41,617 nt of DNA, taken from contig CALKMX010000037.1 of NCBI GenBank assembly GCA_938091675.1, positions 1-41,617 of the forward strand, in the 5' to 3' direction. The notes below the pieces were generated by a model. The model was not told the origin of the DNA. It saw only the letters and a program-made list of their open reading frames with translations, and made no database searches. Shown here piece after piece: positions 10,535-19,844 of this stretch (positions are counted from its first letter, which is position 1; each line of letters opens with the position of its first letter). Origin of the DNA: an uncultured Opitutales bacterium (GTDB lineage Bacteria > Verrucomicrobiota > Verrucomicrobiia > Opitutales > Seribacteraceae). Position numbers and translations under genes: made by a program.

Positions 10535-11208
10535 GAATTGAATTCTGCCAAAGCCCCATCCTTGAGCAGGAGGGCACGGTCGCAACGCTCGGCAAGGTCG
10601 CGGTTGTGGGTAACCAGCAAAAGGGTGATGTTGAATTCGTTGCACAAGTTGAACAGCAGATCCATTACCTCCACCCCGGTTTTTTGGTCAAGATTACCGG
10701 ATGGTTCGTCGGCCAGGACCAGGGGTGGACGGTTGATTAGGGCCCGGGCAATCGCGACTCGTTGGCACTCGCCACCCGACATTTCCGAAGGAAAGTGAGC
10801 TGCCCGGTGTCCAAGACCCACATCCTCCAATGCGTTGCGGGCAAGATCAGGAAAGTCTGTTGCCCCAAGTATTTCAAGGGGGAGTCCCACATTTTCGACC
10901 GCATTGAGGTTTCGCATCAGGTGGTATTGCTGAAAGACGATGCCGAGTTTTTCGGAACGAATCTGTGAACGATCATCCTCACTTTGCTTAGCCAGGTCCA
11001 TTCCATCGATTTCCACCGTGCCGGTGTCCGGATTGTCCAATCCGGCAAGAAGGGAAAGCAGGGTGGATTTACCGCAACCACTGGGTCCAAGAATGGCAAT
11101 TTTCTCACCCTTTTCCGCTTGGATACTGAGGTCCCGGAGTACCTCCACGCACTGATTGCCCTGTTGGAAGGATTTGCAGACGCAGTTTACTCGAAGGATT
11201 GGATTCAT
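10531..11208 (-). CDS. ybbA: ABC transporter ATP-binding protein (LolD/YbbA-like)
   Basis: Walker A GPSGCGKSTLL, signature SGGECQRVAIARALINRPPLVLADEPSGNLD, H-loop LLLVTHNRDLAERCD. Start assigned at MNPILRV (alternative 11256). Confidence 0.93.
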   Translation of the reverse strand: MNPILRVNCVCKSFQQGNQCVEVLRDLSIQAEKGEKIAILGPSGCGKSTLLSLLAGLDNPDTGTVEIDGMDLAKQSEDDRSQIRSEKLGIVFQQYHLMRNLNAVENVGLPLEILGATDFPDLARNALEDVGLGHRAAHFPSEMSGGECQRVAIARALINRPPLVLADEPSGNLDQKTGVEVMDLLFNLCNEFNITLLLVTHNRDLAERCDRALLLKDGALAEFNS

Positions 11209-11209
11209 T

Positions 11210-11905
11210 TCAGGTTTGGGGAAGGAGTTTAACCAAGTGTTGATGCACAGTTTCACAAATTACTTTATGCCCCAGGGGATTAGGGTGGATACGGTCGGGC
11301 AGGTTCATCTCCGGTATCCCCCCTACGCCTTCGAGAAGAAAAGGGAGCAGGGGAATCTCGAATTCCTCGGCCAGTTCGGGGAATATTTGCTCAAACTCTT
11401 TGGTGTATGGGGATCCGTAATTGGGGGGGAGTTTCATCCCGGCGAGCATAACCGGGACATTTTTTTCAAGAGCTTTTTGGAGGATTTTTTTAAGGCTTTG
11501 TTTGGATTCGTGGGGGGGGATGCCCCGCAAACCATCGTTTCCCCCCAGGGCAACGATCAGAAAATCGGGCGGTGATTTCATGTGCCATGCTATACGGGAT
11601 GCCCCTCCGCTGGTGGTGGATCCGGTCACCCCGCCATTGATCACCTCGTATCGCTGGTATTCCTCCTGATTTCCCTGGTTGAGCTTTTGTTCGAGCAGGG
11701 AGGGGTAGGACTGTGCGGGAGATACTCCGTACCCTTCGGTCAGAGAATCTCCAAGCACGAGGATACGAAAGGGTTTTACCGAGGAGCTTTCGCTCGCAGG
11801 ATATGGTTCTGAAAGCTGTTGGTCGGCACGATCGGTGCATCCAATAAGGAAAAGGGAAAGCAGGAAGGAAGACCAAAGGTTTGCCCGGTGATGATATTTT
11901 GACAT
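11210..11905 (-). CDS. tesA: GDSL/SGNH-family arylesterase/lysophospholipase (TesA-like), predicted lipoprotein
   Basis: Lipobox-like LFLIGC; RILVLGDSLTEGYGVSPAQSYPSLL; GGNDGLRGIPP; RIHPNPLGHKVI; clustered with ybbA/ybbP as in other bacteria. Confidence 0.88.
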   Translation of the reverse strand: MSKYHHRANLWSSFLLSLFLIGCTDRADQQLSEPYPASESSSVKPFRILVLGDSLTEGYGVSPAQSYPSLLEQKLNQGNQEEYQRYEVINGGVTGSTTSGGASRIAWHMKSPPDFLIVALGGNDGLRGIPPHESKQSLKKILQKALEKNVPVMLAGMKLPPNYGSPYTKEFEQIFPELAEEFEIPLLPFLLEGVGGIPEMNLPDRIHPNPLGHKVICETVHQHLVKLLPQT

Positions 11906-11942
11906 ATATAATTTCTATGTCCGTTTCCCAACCTCATCTTTC

Positions 11943-12365
11943 ATGAGCCTGTTTCTCGAACTTTTACATGAGCATGGGTTGAGCATCGATTTTGCCATGT
12001 TTATACTAATAGGACTGGTACAGGTAGTCGTCTACCCGGTTTTTCGCGAAATCCCTCCTGATCGCTTTGCTAAATGGCATCCCCGGTATTGCAACCAGAT
12101 TGGATGGTTCGTTTTACCGTTGATGTTTCTTCAGTTAATAAATTCCGCATCCTCCTGTTTTTTTATCGGGGATGACCTTTGCTGGGCTCATTTACTCTGT
12201 GTGCTCTTTGCCTGGTTGGTCACCTTTGTTGTCTCCGCGCCCTGCCACCGCAGATTAATGCGGGAAGGGAAGACAGATCGAATGGTTGAGCGTTTGATTC
12301 GTACAAACCGTTGGCGGGTTGTTGCCTGGTCTGCCACCTTGGTTATTTCCTGGTTACAGTACTGA
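11943..12365 (+). CDS. Small membrane protein, uncharacterised
   Basis: 140-aa ORF with several hydrophobic segments; its stop overlaps the next start (TGATG). Confidence 0.7.
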   Translation: MSLFLELLHEHGLSIDFAMFILIGLVQVVVYPVFREIPPDRFAKWHPRYCNQIGWFVLPLMFLQLINSASSCFFIGDDLCWAHLLCVLFAWLVTFVVSAPCHRRLMREGKTDRMVERLIRTNRWRVVAWSATLVISWLQY

Positions 12366-12508
12366 TGGGCATGAAGAAATCCCGGTTGGAGGTGAAGGAT
12401 TGTCTTCGTTGTGGCCGGCCTTTTCGCAACCGGAAAAAATGGATACTTCGGGGGATTTGGAACCAGGTTGTTTACTGTTCGGAAAAATGCCGACGATCAA
12501 AGGGGTAA
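12365..12508 (+). CDS. DUF2256-like small zinc-ribbon protein
   Basis: MGMKKSRLEVKDCLRCGRPFRNRKKWILRGIWNQVVYCSEKCRRSKG: CxxC...CxxxC with the RPF..RKKW..W..V.YCS..CRR pattern; next to the photolyase gene. Confidence 0.8.
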   Translation: MGMKKSRLEVKDCLRCGRPFRNRKKWILRGIWNQVVYCSEKCRRSKG

Positions 12509-14040
12509 AGGAGTCCGCGGTTCTCCGGACGGTTTGGTGGATCAAAAGAGATATCCGGATATCAGATAATCACTGCCTTTATCTAGCCAGTGAATCATCG
12601 GAAGAGGTGATCCCTTTTTTTTGCTGGGAGCCCGGTGTGGTGAATGCAGAGGATTATGGGACATTTCATTTGCAAGCCCAGTGGCAGGCAGTTAGGGGAC
12701 TGTCCGCCAGTCTGCAAAAGCGGGGATCTGGTTTGGTCGAGCGGATGGGAGAAGTGGTGAGTGAGTTGGACGCTCTCTTTGCCCAAGTCCCTTTTCAAAG
12801 ACTTCGCTCCTACCAGGAAACCGGAAACGATCTTACTTTCCGCCGGGACCGGGCAGTCCGTGCATGGTGCCGTGATAAAGGGGTAGAGTGGGTGGAGTCG
12901 GTTGGATCCACCGTGATTCGTGGCTTGTCTGCCGAGCAAAAAAGAACTCACCAGGGAAAGGGGCCAAGGGGCAGGCTTGCGGTCTTACCAATCCCCGGAA
13001 ATCTGCGACCACCCAAGGATAAATCGATATTTTCCCATCCCCGGGGATGGGAAGAATTGACAGCCTCATTCCCCCTTTTATCCGCTCCCCTTTCTTCTGC
13101 CCTGCAAACCGTAAACGAAGGTGCGGCATGGGATACCCTGTCATCATTTTTAAGCGAACGTGGGCTCGCTTACTCTGGCGGGATCTCTTCTCCCAATACC
13201 GCTTTTTCAGCAGGCTCGAGGCTTTCCCCCCATCTTGCATGGGGGACGATCAGTCCTGGAAGTGTATTTCGAGCACTGGATCAAAAGAGGGAACAATTAA
13301 ATGCACAAAGAGCCCCCAGTCCCTGGAAGAGGAGCCTGAGTGCTTTTGAATCCCGGCTTCATTGGCGAGATCATTTCGTGCAGCGTCTCGAGGGGAGTCC
13401 CCAGATGGAGTTTTCTGCAATCAATCCATCCTTTGATAGAGTTGAATATGAGAATAACCCTGAGTTTCTAACTGCCTGGATCGATGGACGGACAGGTTTC
13501 CCCATGATTGATGCCTGTATGAGATGCTTGGGTGAGACTGGTTTTATGAACTTCCGGATGCGGGCAATGGTGGTGAGTTTTGCCTGTTTCGGGCTGCATC
13601 TTTCCTGGCGAACGATCCATGGTCCACTGGCCCAGGTTTTCCTGGACTATGAACCGGGGATTCATCTGTCCCAGTTGCAAATGCAGGCTGGTATCACCGG
13701 GATAAATGCCATCCGGGTATACAGTCCAGCCAAGCAATTTCTGGATCATGACAAGGAAGGCTCATTTGTCAGGCGATGGGTGCCCGAACTTAGGGATCGA
13801 ACGGCAGTGGAAATTGCTCATGCCGGGGAGATTGACCTACCTGATTACTATCCGCCAATCATCTCCTTGAAGGAGAGGACCCGGAAGATGAAGGAACAGA
13901 TATTTTCCATCCGCAAGAGCGAGTCCGCCCAAAAATCCGCAAGGATAACCTTGCAAAAACACGGATCGAGAAAGCGCACAAACCTTGGCACTAAGAGCAA
14001 GGCTGCAGATGGCGGGCAATTGGCCCTGTTTAAGGATTGA
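12487..14040 (+). CDS. Cryptochrome/photolyase family FAD-binding protein
   Basis: LRTVWWIKRDIRISDNHCL; FAD-binding region FPMIDACMRCLGETGFMNFRMRAMVVSF, FLDYEPGIHLSQLQMQAGITGINAIRVYSPAKQFLDHDKEGSFVRRWVPEL. Start at 12487 is the only upstream in-frame ATG near the domain. Confidence 0.9.
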   Translation: MPTIKGVKESAVLRTVWWIKRDIRISDNHCLYLASESSEEVIPFFCWEPGVVNAEDYGTFHLQAQWQAVRGLSASLQKRGSGLVERMGEVVSELDALFAQVPFQRLRSYQETGNDLTFRRDRAVRAWCRDKGVEWVESVGSTVIRGLSAEQKRTHQGKGPRGRLAVLPIPGNLRPPKDKSIFSHPRGWEELTASFPLLSAPLSSALQTVNEGAAWDTLSSFLSERGLAYSGGISSPNTAFSAGSRLSPHLAWGTISPGSVFRALDQKREQLNAQRAPSPWKRSLSAFESRLHWRDHFVQRLEGSPQMEFSAINPSFDRVEYENNPEFLTAWIDGRTGFPMIDACMRCLGETGFMNFRMRAMVVSFACFGLHLSWRTIHGPLAQVFLDYEPGIHLSQLQMQAGITGINAIRVYSPAKQFLDHDKEGSFVRRWVPELRDRTAVEIAHAGEIDLPDYYPPIISLKERTRKMKEQIFSIRKSESAQKSARITLQKHGSRKRTNLGTKSKAADGGQLALFKD

Positions 14041-15037
14041 GCCCTTTTCCCGCTTTTAGATCACAGCGTAAATCCTCCATCGAAACCAGACCCCTCAGCC
14101 ACTTTCTGGGAACCCCACAAGCCAGACCGAGTGAACCGCCCACCGCCACGGCCCGGTGACAATTATCTCCCCCGCACTTGGCATTCTGGAGTAGGGCGAG
14201 GGTGAAATCATCGTGGTATTTCCATACGAAATAGAGCGAGGCAACAAAGGATTCAGGCAGGTAGCATGCGGTGGAAAGTTTTTCGCCGACCACTACCCGG
14301 TCTGGCAGATCCACCCAGTTCATGAACTTGGAAACTGAAACTCCGGGGATGGGAAGTTCTGCGAGAACCTTGCGAATGGGAGTTCCGTCATTTGCATGGA
14401 GGAGAATACGGGTAAAGTCGGCTGCTGCCCGGAGCGAATGTTCATGGTCATGAGTTGCCCGCACCAGTGAAACTGCGTGTTGCACAAGGGTGGGCGGATC
14501 GGTCACCCCAAGAGCTTCCAACCCTGCCAGTAACCCAGGGATTAAGCAAAGGGCACCAATGTGGAGATCAGGGGAGGCACAGGAATTTAATTTTTTCCCA
14601 CGGGCATACTGGGTGAAAAAATTCCGATGATATTCCTCAACATATGTATCGCGATGCCAACCGGGGGTGAGCATTACCTCGGCATACCGACTGAGCCATT
14701 CATCGAGGTCGTATTCACCCCGCAGGATGATCCATCGGTACAGCTCCACAGAAAGTCTGTAATTGAGGGTATTTTCCCCCGCTTGGAGAAATTGGTGGTA
14801 GTGTACGCCCTTTTTGCCCCAGTGTTGCTTTTGTTCTCTTAAAATATCGGCTTTTGGACTGATTGGATCGTAGGATGATCTCCACAATATACTGTCGGGA
14901 TGTGGGTTTCGGGGAGGCACATAATCGTAAAAGTCCCCGTAGTCCCTGTCCAGGCTGTTGCGGTCATAATACCAGTGTACCGGCATCGCGATGGCATCGC
15001 CAACCAGGGAACCAAGAAATGCGTTTTGCATGCTCAT
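14030..15037 (-). CDS. ADP-ribosylglycohydrolase family protein
   Basis: N-terminal MQNAFLGSLVGDAIAMPVHWYYD and C-terminal CGGDNCHRAVAVGGSLGLACG, matching ADP-ribosylglycohydrolase-family layout. Start at MSMQNAFLG. Confidence 0.8.
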   Translation of the reverse strand: MSMQNAFLGSLVGDAIAMPVHWYYDRNSLDRDYGDFYDYVPPRNPHPDSILWRSSYDPISPKADILREQKQHWGKKGVHYHQFLQAGENTLNYRLSVELYRWIILRGEYDLDEWLSRYAEVMLTPGWHRDTYVEEYHRNFFTQYARGKKLNSCASPDLHIGALCLIPGLLAGLEALGVTDPPTLVQHAVSLVRATHDHEHSLRAAADFTRILLHANDGTPIRKVLAELPIPGVSVSKFMNWVDLPDRVVVGEKLSTACYLPESFVASLYFVWKYHDDFTLALLQNAKCGGDNCHRAVAVGGSLGLACGVPRKWLRGLVSMEDLRCDLKAGKGLNP

Positions 15038-15109
15038 GATAAACAGGTTAGTTAGGATCGAAGGATGGACAACTCGGACGGTCATGAAAATTCTCTGCCA
15101 AGCACAAGC

Positions 15110-16039
15110 ATGGTCTTGTATTATGATGAGATTTATTCATCCGGGCTCGACCGGACCGCCCGTTTCCCCGTGGACCGTTATCGCCGGATAGCAGAACAAC
15201 TCAGGCGGGATGATGTGGAGGGCTTGATTCAAATAAAAAAGCCCCGCCTTGCCACACGGGAGGAGATTTTACTGGCCCATGATCCTGACTATGTGGACCG
15301 TTTTCTCGGTCGGGACTTACGAGAGGATGAAATACGCCGGATTGGACTTCGCCCATGGAAACCGGAAATCGTGGAGCGTACCATGCGCCTGGTGGGTGGT
15401 GCGGTCGAGGGGCTGGACTTGTTAGGCAGCGGGGCTCCCCTTGCCGGCAATATGGCAGGGGGTACCCATCATGCATTTCGTGGGGAGGGGGCTGGCTATT
15501 GTATTTTTAATGATTTGGCTGTTTGTGCGGAAATTGCCCTCGGGCGTGGACAAGCCAGTCGAATCCTCGTGCTTGACCTTGATGTCCACCAGGGGGATGG
15601 AACGGCCGAAATTTTTCGGGAGGATGACCGGGTGTTCACCGTATCCATCCATGGGCAGGACAATTTTCCCTTCCGTAAGAAAAAAAGTGATCTTGATATC
15701 GGTCTGCCCAAGGGTACAGAGGACCAAGAATTTCTTGGCGTGCTTGATCGTGCCCTTGCCCAATTAAGCAAGGTTCCCTTTGATATGGTTTTTTATCAAG
15801 CGGGAGTGGATGGTTTGAGATATGATGCCCTTGGGCTGTTGAACCTAAGCCGGGAAGGAATGAGGCAACGCAATGAGCGGGTGTTCGAGTGGCGTAGGGA
15901 ACTTGAAGTTCCCATGCTTTTGTTCATGGGTGGGGGATATTCCGACCCCATTGATCACACGGTGGATGCATTTACGGATTTGTTCCTTGGGGCTGGCCGT
16001 GAGTACCGGTTGGCAATTGCGCAATCAGGCCGAGTCTGA
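15110..16039 (+). CDS. Histone deacetylase / acetoin utilisation family amidohydrolase
   Basis: THHAFRGEGAGYCIFNDLAVCAE, ILVLDLDVHQGDGTAEIF, YQAGVDGLRYDALGLL, GGGYSDP; Zn ligands apparently intact. Confidence 0.92.
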   Translation: MVLYYDEIYSSGLDRTARFPVDRYRRIAEQLRRDDVEGLIQIKKPRLATREEILLAHDPDYVDRFLGRDLREDEIRRIGLRPWKPEIVERTMRLVGGAVEGLDLLGSGAPLAGNMAGGTHHAFRGEGAGYCIFNDLAVCAEIALGRGQASRILVLDLDVHQGDGTAEIFREDDRVFTVSIHGQDNFPFRKKKSDLDIGLPKGTEDQEFLGVLDRALAQLSKVPFDMVFYQAGVDGLRYDALGLLNLSREGMRQRNERVFEWRRELEVPMLLFMGGGYSDPIDHTVDAFTDLFLGAGREYRLAIAQSGRV

Positions 16040-16756
16040 CTCCTGGGTTGCCGCTTTTTCGGGCGGAGAATTTTCGACTTTTGTTTTATCAGAAGGGAAT
16101 AGTTTTCTGAATAGAGAGTATAAAAAAAGACCAACATGCAGGCAGGTGGGCAGGGCAGCGGATACCCCCATGATCAGACCAAAATAGATATTTTTTGCAT
16201 TCTCACGCCCGGTGGGGTCTTGGATTGCCTGAATCGCCCGGTTGGTGTACTTCGTTCCCCGCTCAGCGAGTTGTTCGGGGGCAGTTTCCCACAGGCTGAT
16301 CATCCACCCACTGAAGGTAAAGACGAACAGTACCCAGAAAGTTGCCAGCACTGCGATTACCAAATCCAGGGATAAGTGAAAGATGTACTCCGATGTTTTG
16401 GATGATGAAAGAGCCCGCCGAATGATCCAAATAGTCACAAAGAATGAAAGGCTGTCGAAAAGGGCACCCAAAAAACCAACTGGAATTTGCAACTTTACAT
16501 AATGGGCGGCTTCGTGAGTCATCATGTAGTGTGGAAAGGCCGTAAATATTGCCCACCAGTAGCAGGAAATATTTAATAAAACGAAAAACCCAAACAGAAT
16601 GGGGAAGAATATTTTGAGCGATCCGCGCTGGCGTTCATAAAGGTCGAGCACCTGATGCAAAGCGTCCCGCCACAGTTGAATGATTCCGTCCACATCCCCC
16701 AAGTAACAAGATCTGCAGTCGCATACAATGCAGATCTGCTTGATTGTAGTGGACAA
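16025..16756 (-). CDS. Uncharacterised integral membrane protein
   Basis: 243-aa ORF with about four hydrophobic segments and a polar C-tail; converges with the HDAC-family gene. Confidence 0.65.
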   Translation of the reverse strand: MSTTIKQICIVCDCRSCYLGDVDGIIQLWRDALHQVLDLYERQRGSLKIFFPILFGFFVLLNISCYWWAIFTAFPHYMMTHEAAHYVKLQIPVGFLGALFDSLSFFVTIWIIRRALSSSKTSEYIFHLSLDLVIAVLATFWVLFVFTFSGWMISLWETAPEQLAERGTKYTNRAIQAIQDPTGRENAKNIYFGLIMGVSAALPTCLHVGLFLYSLFRKLFPSDKTKVENSPPEKAATQESDSA

Positions 16757-16777
16757 AGACTACTAAAAGAGGGGGGA

Positions 16778-17701
16778 GTGAAGAGTTTTTGCAAAAATCC
16801 AGGATGGTTTGATCCAAAGTTTGTGCTTTGCAGTTTTTGGCTTTTCTGGCTTGCGGGAACCCCTTCCTTTTCTCTGGCAGATAAAGGCACTATGGAGGGT
16901 ATACTTTCTGCCAAGGGAGAAACCTGGATCGAAGTCCTGGACGATGGAGATTTTTTGCACAGGTTCATTCCTCAATGGATTGGGGAGGGCCCGGCGAATG
17001 GCGGGAGTTTTGATCAAGCAATGATTCAACTCATTGCCGAACTGGTCGTAGGGAACCGCGTGCAAATCGTCTGGGCACATGATGGACATCTCCGGGTACT
17101 CCGGGCAAAAATTTTGCAACCGAAATATCCGGAAGGAACCTTTGTGGGCTATCTTTTAAAATCGAGCAACCGTTGGATTGATGTGCAAAATCCGGATGAA
17201 GGAAAGCCCTGGCGGTTTTATTTGCCCTGGTTGGGCGGATACCCAAGTGAGGGGGGTGGCTACAATAAACAAATTCTACGAGAATTAAGTAACCGGAAGC
17301 CGACCGATCCCGTGCGTTTTTCATGGAAGTATAAATCCCGCCCAACCATCGAGTCGGTCTATGAGAATGTGATTGATCCAATAATCCCTTTCTGGGTCGG
17401 GAAGAAGCTTCCTGAGCCCAGAACCATTCGGGTGGATCGATCGGTGCAGGAATCTGAAATGCCCGATCCTCAACCCCCCGGACAGGTAAGTCCTTTTGAT
17501 ATGCTTGTGCCCAGTGCCGATAATCCTTTTGAACAGATTCATGCAAACCCGTTTGAACAGTTAGATGAAAAAGCCCCTGTGCAAAATCCCTTTGACAGCT
17601 TGGAACCTGCCAAGACAGAGACTATGGATGCCGTGGTTAATCCTTTTGAAAACCTTCCGCTCCCCCAGAAAAGCCCGTTTGATTTGATTGGCCAAGAGTA
17701 G
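16778..17701 (+). CDS. Uncharacterised (possibly exported) protein with C-terminal NPF/SPF motif array
   Basis: GTG start proposed after a purine-rich stretch. Signal-like FVLCSFWLFWLAGTPSFSLA; C-terminus contains SPFDML, NPFEQI, NPFEQL, NPFDSL, NPFENL and SPFDLI. Confidence 0.65.
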   Translation: MKSFCKNPGWFDPKFVLCSFWLFWLAGTPSFSLADKGTMEGILSAKGETWIEVLDDGDFLHRFIPQWIGEGPANGGSFDQAMIQLIAELVVGNRVQIVWAHDGHLRVLRAKILQPKYPEGTFVGYLLKSSNRWIDVQNPDEGKPWRFYLPWLGGYPSEGGGYNKQILRELSNRKPTDPVRFSWKYKSRPTIESVYENVIDPIIPFWVGKKLPEPRTIRVDRSVQESEMPDPQPPGQVSPFDMLVPSADNPFEQIHANPFEQLDEKAPVQNPFDSLEPAKTETMDAVVNPFENLPLPQKSPFDLIGQE

Positions 17702-17712
17702 GCCAGTGGGGG

Positions 17713-19029
17713 TTATTGCTTTGCGGGAATAAAAATGGCCGGAGTGCCCATTGGATCCATCGGGTCGTCCCTGATGACCAGGTTGAGGCCGGAGGAAATG
17801 GACCATTCGGATACCGTGGCACCGCCCTGATCCCATGAGCGGTGAATTCTTTTTCTTTTTTGCAAAATTCTTTGCTCAAGATCGAGGCTGTCTTTTCGGG
17901 AAATACTGCTCCATAAAATATCTTTGATTTCCCCATTTTGATTGAGGGCAATAATTTCGACTGCCGGGAATTTCCCTTCCACTTGTTGAACGGATTGAGA
18001 ATTTGATAAATCGTAGGAAAGTACCGCATCCTTAGCATGCTTGAGCACCTTGTCTCGGTATGACTCAAAGTTGGGTGAATATCGTTCTGGGAGAATGTTG
18101 CCCTGAGCATCACGAATGGCAATTTCCACGATCTCAGATGACCATACGGGAGCAATCCTTCCCCCTCTTTGATCCACACAGTATACAATTGCAGGCAGAT
18201 TCTCCGGGTTGCGGTAGGCCGGAATCTCCGAAATGGCAAGGTAGCACTCATCGATCGCTTTCGAAAGGCCGAATGCATTGGGTTCGTGCACCGTTTCAAG
18301 GGGTTTGTTGTCAGGTAAATAAACCACCAAACCCTCAGTCCTGGGATAGTAGCAGACCTGATTTCCGACCAGTCTGCCCATTTCGTCAAACCTTCCTTCC
18401 TCCTCAAGTAAGTCTTCTTTGGACAATCCTCTTTGAGACCGCGGATGGAAATAAGTACGATACGGGCCCACAGGAACCCCGTTTGAAAAAGTTGCTTCCA
18501 GCCGAATATGGCTAGTGACAGGAATACCACCGGGCTTGAGACCTTCTTCTCTTATTTTTTCAAAATATCGAAATACCTCGGCATTGGTGAGCGAATAATA
18601 AAGAGACAGGTTCCCCTCCAGTTCATCCTGAAAGTAGTTTTTTTCGTAAAGAACTTCACCCGCCTTACCATAGGAGATAAAGGAGCCTTCACGCTTTCCT
18701 TTATCAAATGATCCAGTCAATTTCATTAGACCATTGGGTTGCCAAAAGAAGAAAGAACCGTGGCGCAGTCCATCCACAAATCCAATTTCGAACTTTTTCT
18801 GACCATTGGGATAGTCCTCCGTAACCCTGGCAAATTTCCATCTGCCCACAGGTACATCCTCACCCGCACGATAGAGCCTAAGGATGCCATCGTCATCTTT
18901 CCGGTATTCAAGTTTCTCCGTAGTTACCCTTTCCTCTTTGGAGCAACCAAAGACGCAAAGGGCAGACAAAAGAATCAGGAGCAATTCTGTCCGGAAAAAA
19001 TGTTTTTTATTTTGTGGCACTTGGAACAA
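17713..19029 (-). CDS. Lipoprotein with MORN/YwqK-type repeats
   Basis: Lipobox-like LSALCVFGC; repeats NGQKKFEIGFVDGLRHGSFFFWQPNGLMKLTGSFDKGKREGSFISYGKAGEVLYEKNYFQDELEGNLSLYY. Confidence 0.82.
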   Translation of the reverse strand: MFQVPQNKKHFFRTELLLILLSALCVFGCSKEERVTTEKLEYRKDDDGILRLYRAGEDVPVGRWKFARVTEDYPNGQKKFEIGFVDGLRHGSFFFWQPNGLMKLTGSFDKGKREGSFISYGKAGEVLYEKNYFQDELEGNLSLYYSLTNAEVFRYFEKIREEGLKPGGIPVTSHIRLEATFSNGVPVGPYRTYFHPRSQRGLSKEDLLEEEGRFDEMGRLVGNQVCYYPRTEGLVVYLPDNKPLETVHEPNAFGLSKAIDECYLAISEIPAYRNPENLPAIVYCVDQRGGRIAPVWSSEIVEIAIRDAQGNILPERYSPNFESYRDKVLKHAKDAVLSYDLSNSQSVQQVEGKFPAVEIIALNQNGEIKDILWSSISRKDSLDLEQRILQKRKRIHRSWDQGGATVSEWSISSGLNLVIRDDPMDPMGTPAIFIPAKQ

Positions 19030-19064
19030 TTACATTTTCTTCAAAACAATGGGCAACGGCAAAT

Positions 19065-19844
19065 TTAGTTCGTTCGTTCACGGACCTGCTGAGCAATTTC
19101 CATCACATCCTTTGCAGGTACGGTGATAACTCCAGATGGTTTTCCCCCTTCCTTGCGAAAGGCAGAGATCCCGATCCACCTGCCAAGATGATCAAAAACG
19201 GGCGTTCCCGGGGTGACATTTTCCACCACATAATAATCCCGAGGCTTGCGGATCACCGCGTTTACCCAACCTCTTTGAAGGGTTGATTTGCGGAATAAGT
19301 TCCGGCCCAATTTACCCAATGACACCACTTCATCGAGTGGTTGAATATCTGGCGAATAAGAAAAATCATACTCAATATCCCTAAAAGCGGGTGAATGAAC
19401 AACACCCTGTTCCTTGTTGCTGGGTCTTACAAAAGCGAGGTCGAGGTCTTCATCCTTGAGTAAAAAGTCTGCCGCAATTTCGGTACCGTCTGGCCTGAGA
19501 ATTAAAACCTCGGTGTAATTTACATTCACATTTCCGTTCCCCCTCATTTGAGCAAGAATAGAGTGGGTCGGGTCGATTCCGTTTAAGGAAAGGACGATGA
19601 GACCATCTTTCCCCAGCACGGTGCCCAGAGTTTCCAGTTTCCTTTCGGATGGTGGAAAGCTCCTTCCTCCCGAACTAAGCTCAATCCGTACGGTCGCAGA
19701 GATCCAAACCACCGAGTCAGATTGTTGTTGGAGAAGATTCCTCCAAATCGTAACGGTACTTTGGTTGGTCTCCGCAAAAATTTGGATCAAGCCAACTGGC
19801 CCGAACAAACTAAACAATAACGATAAAATAATAGGTTGCTTCAT
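19065..19844 (-). CDS. Trypsin/HtrA-fold protein apparently lacking catalytic residues (pseudoprotease)
   Basis: Signal-like N-terminus; GTVLGKDGLIVLSLNGID and NVTPGTPVFDHLGRWIGI align with HtrA His and Ser regions but lack H and S. Overlaps upstream protease gene by one base (TGATG). Confidence 0.72.
   Translation of the reverse strand: MKQPIILSLLFSLFGPVGLIQIFAETNQSTVTIWRNLLQQQSDSVVWISATVRIELSSGGRSFPPSERKLETLGTVLGKDGLIVLSLNGIDPTHSILAQMRGNGNVNVNYTEVLILRPDGTEIAADFLLKDEDLDLAFVRPSNKEQGVVHSPAFRDIEYDFSYSPDIQPLDEVVSLGKLGRNLFRKSTLQRGWVNAVIRKPRDYYVVENVTPGTPVFDHLGRWIGISAFRKEGGKPSGVITVPAKDVMEIAQQVRERTN

Noticed and set aside
11900-11913. TTGACA and TATAAT hexamers upstream of the 11943 gene
   Set aside because: The two hexamers are only about 2 nt apart, so they cannot form a normal sigma70 promoter together; TATAAT alone is weak evidence.
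17637-18530. 297-aa minus-strand ORF overlapping the MORN lipoprotein gene
   Set aside because: Out-of-frame overlap with a gene that has a lipobox and MORN repeats; composition looks like an out-of-frame translation.
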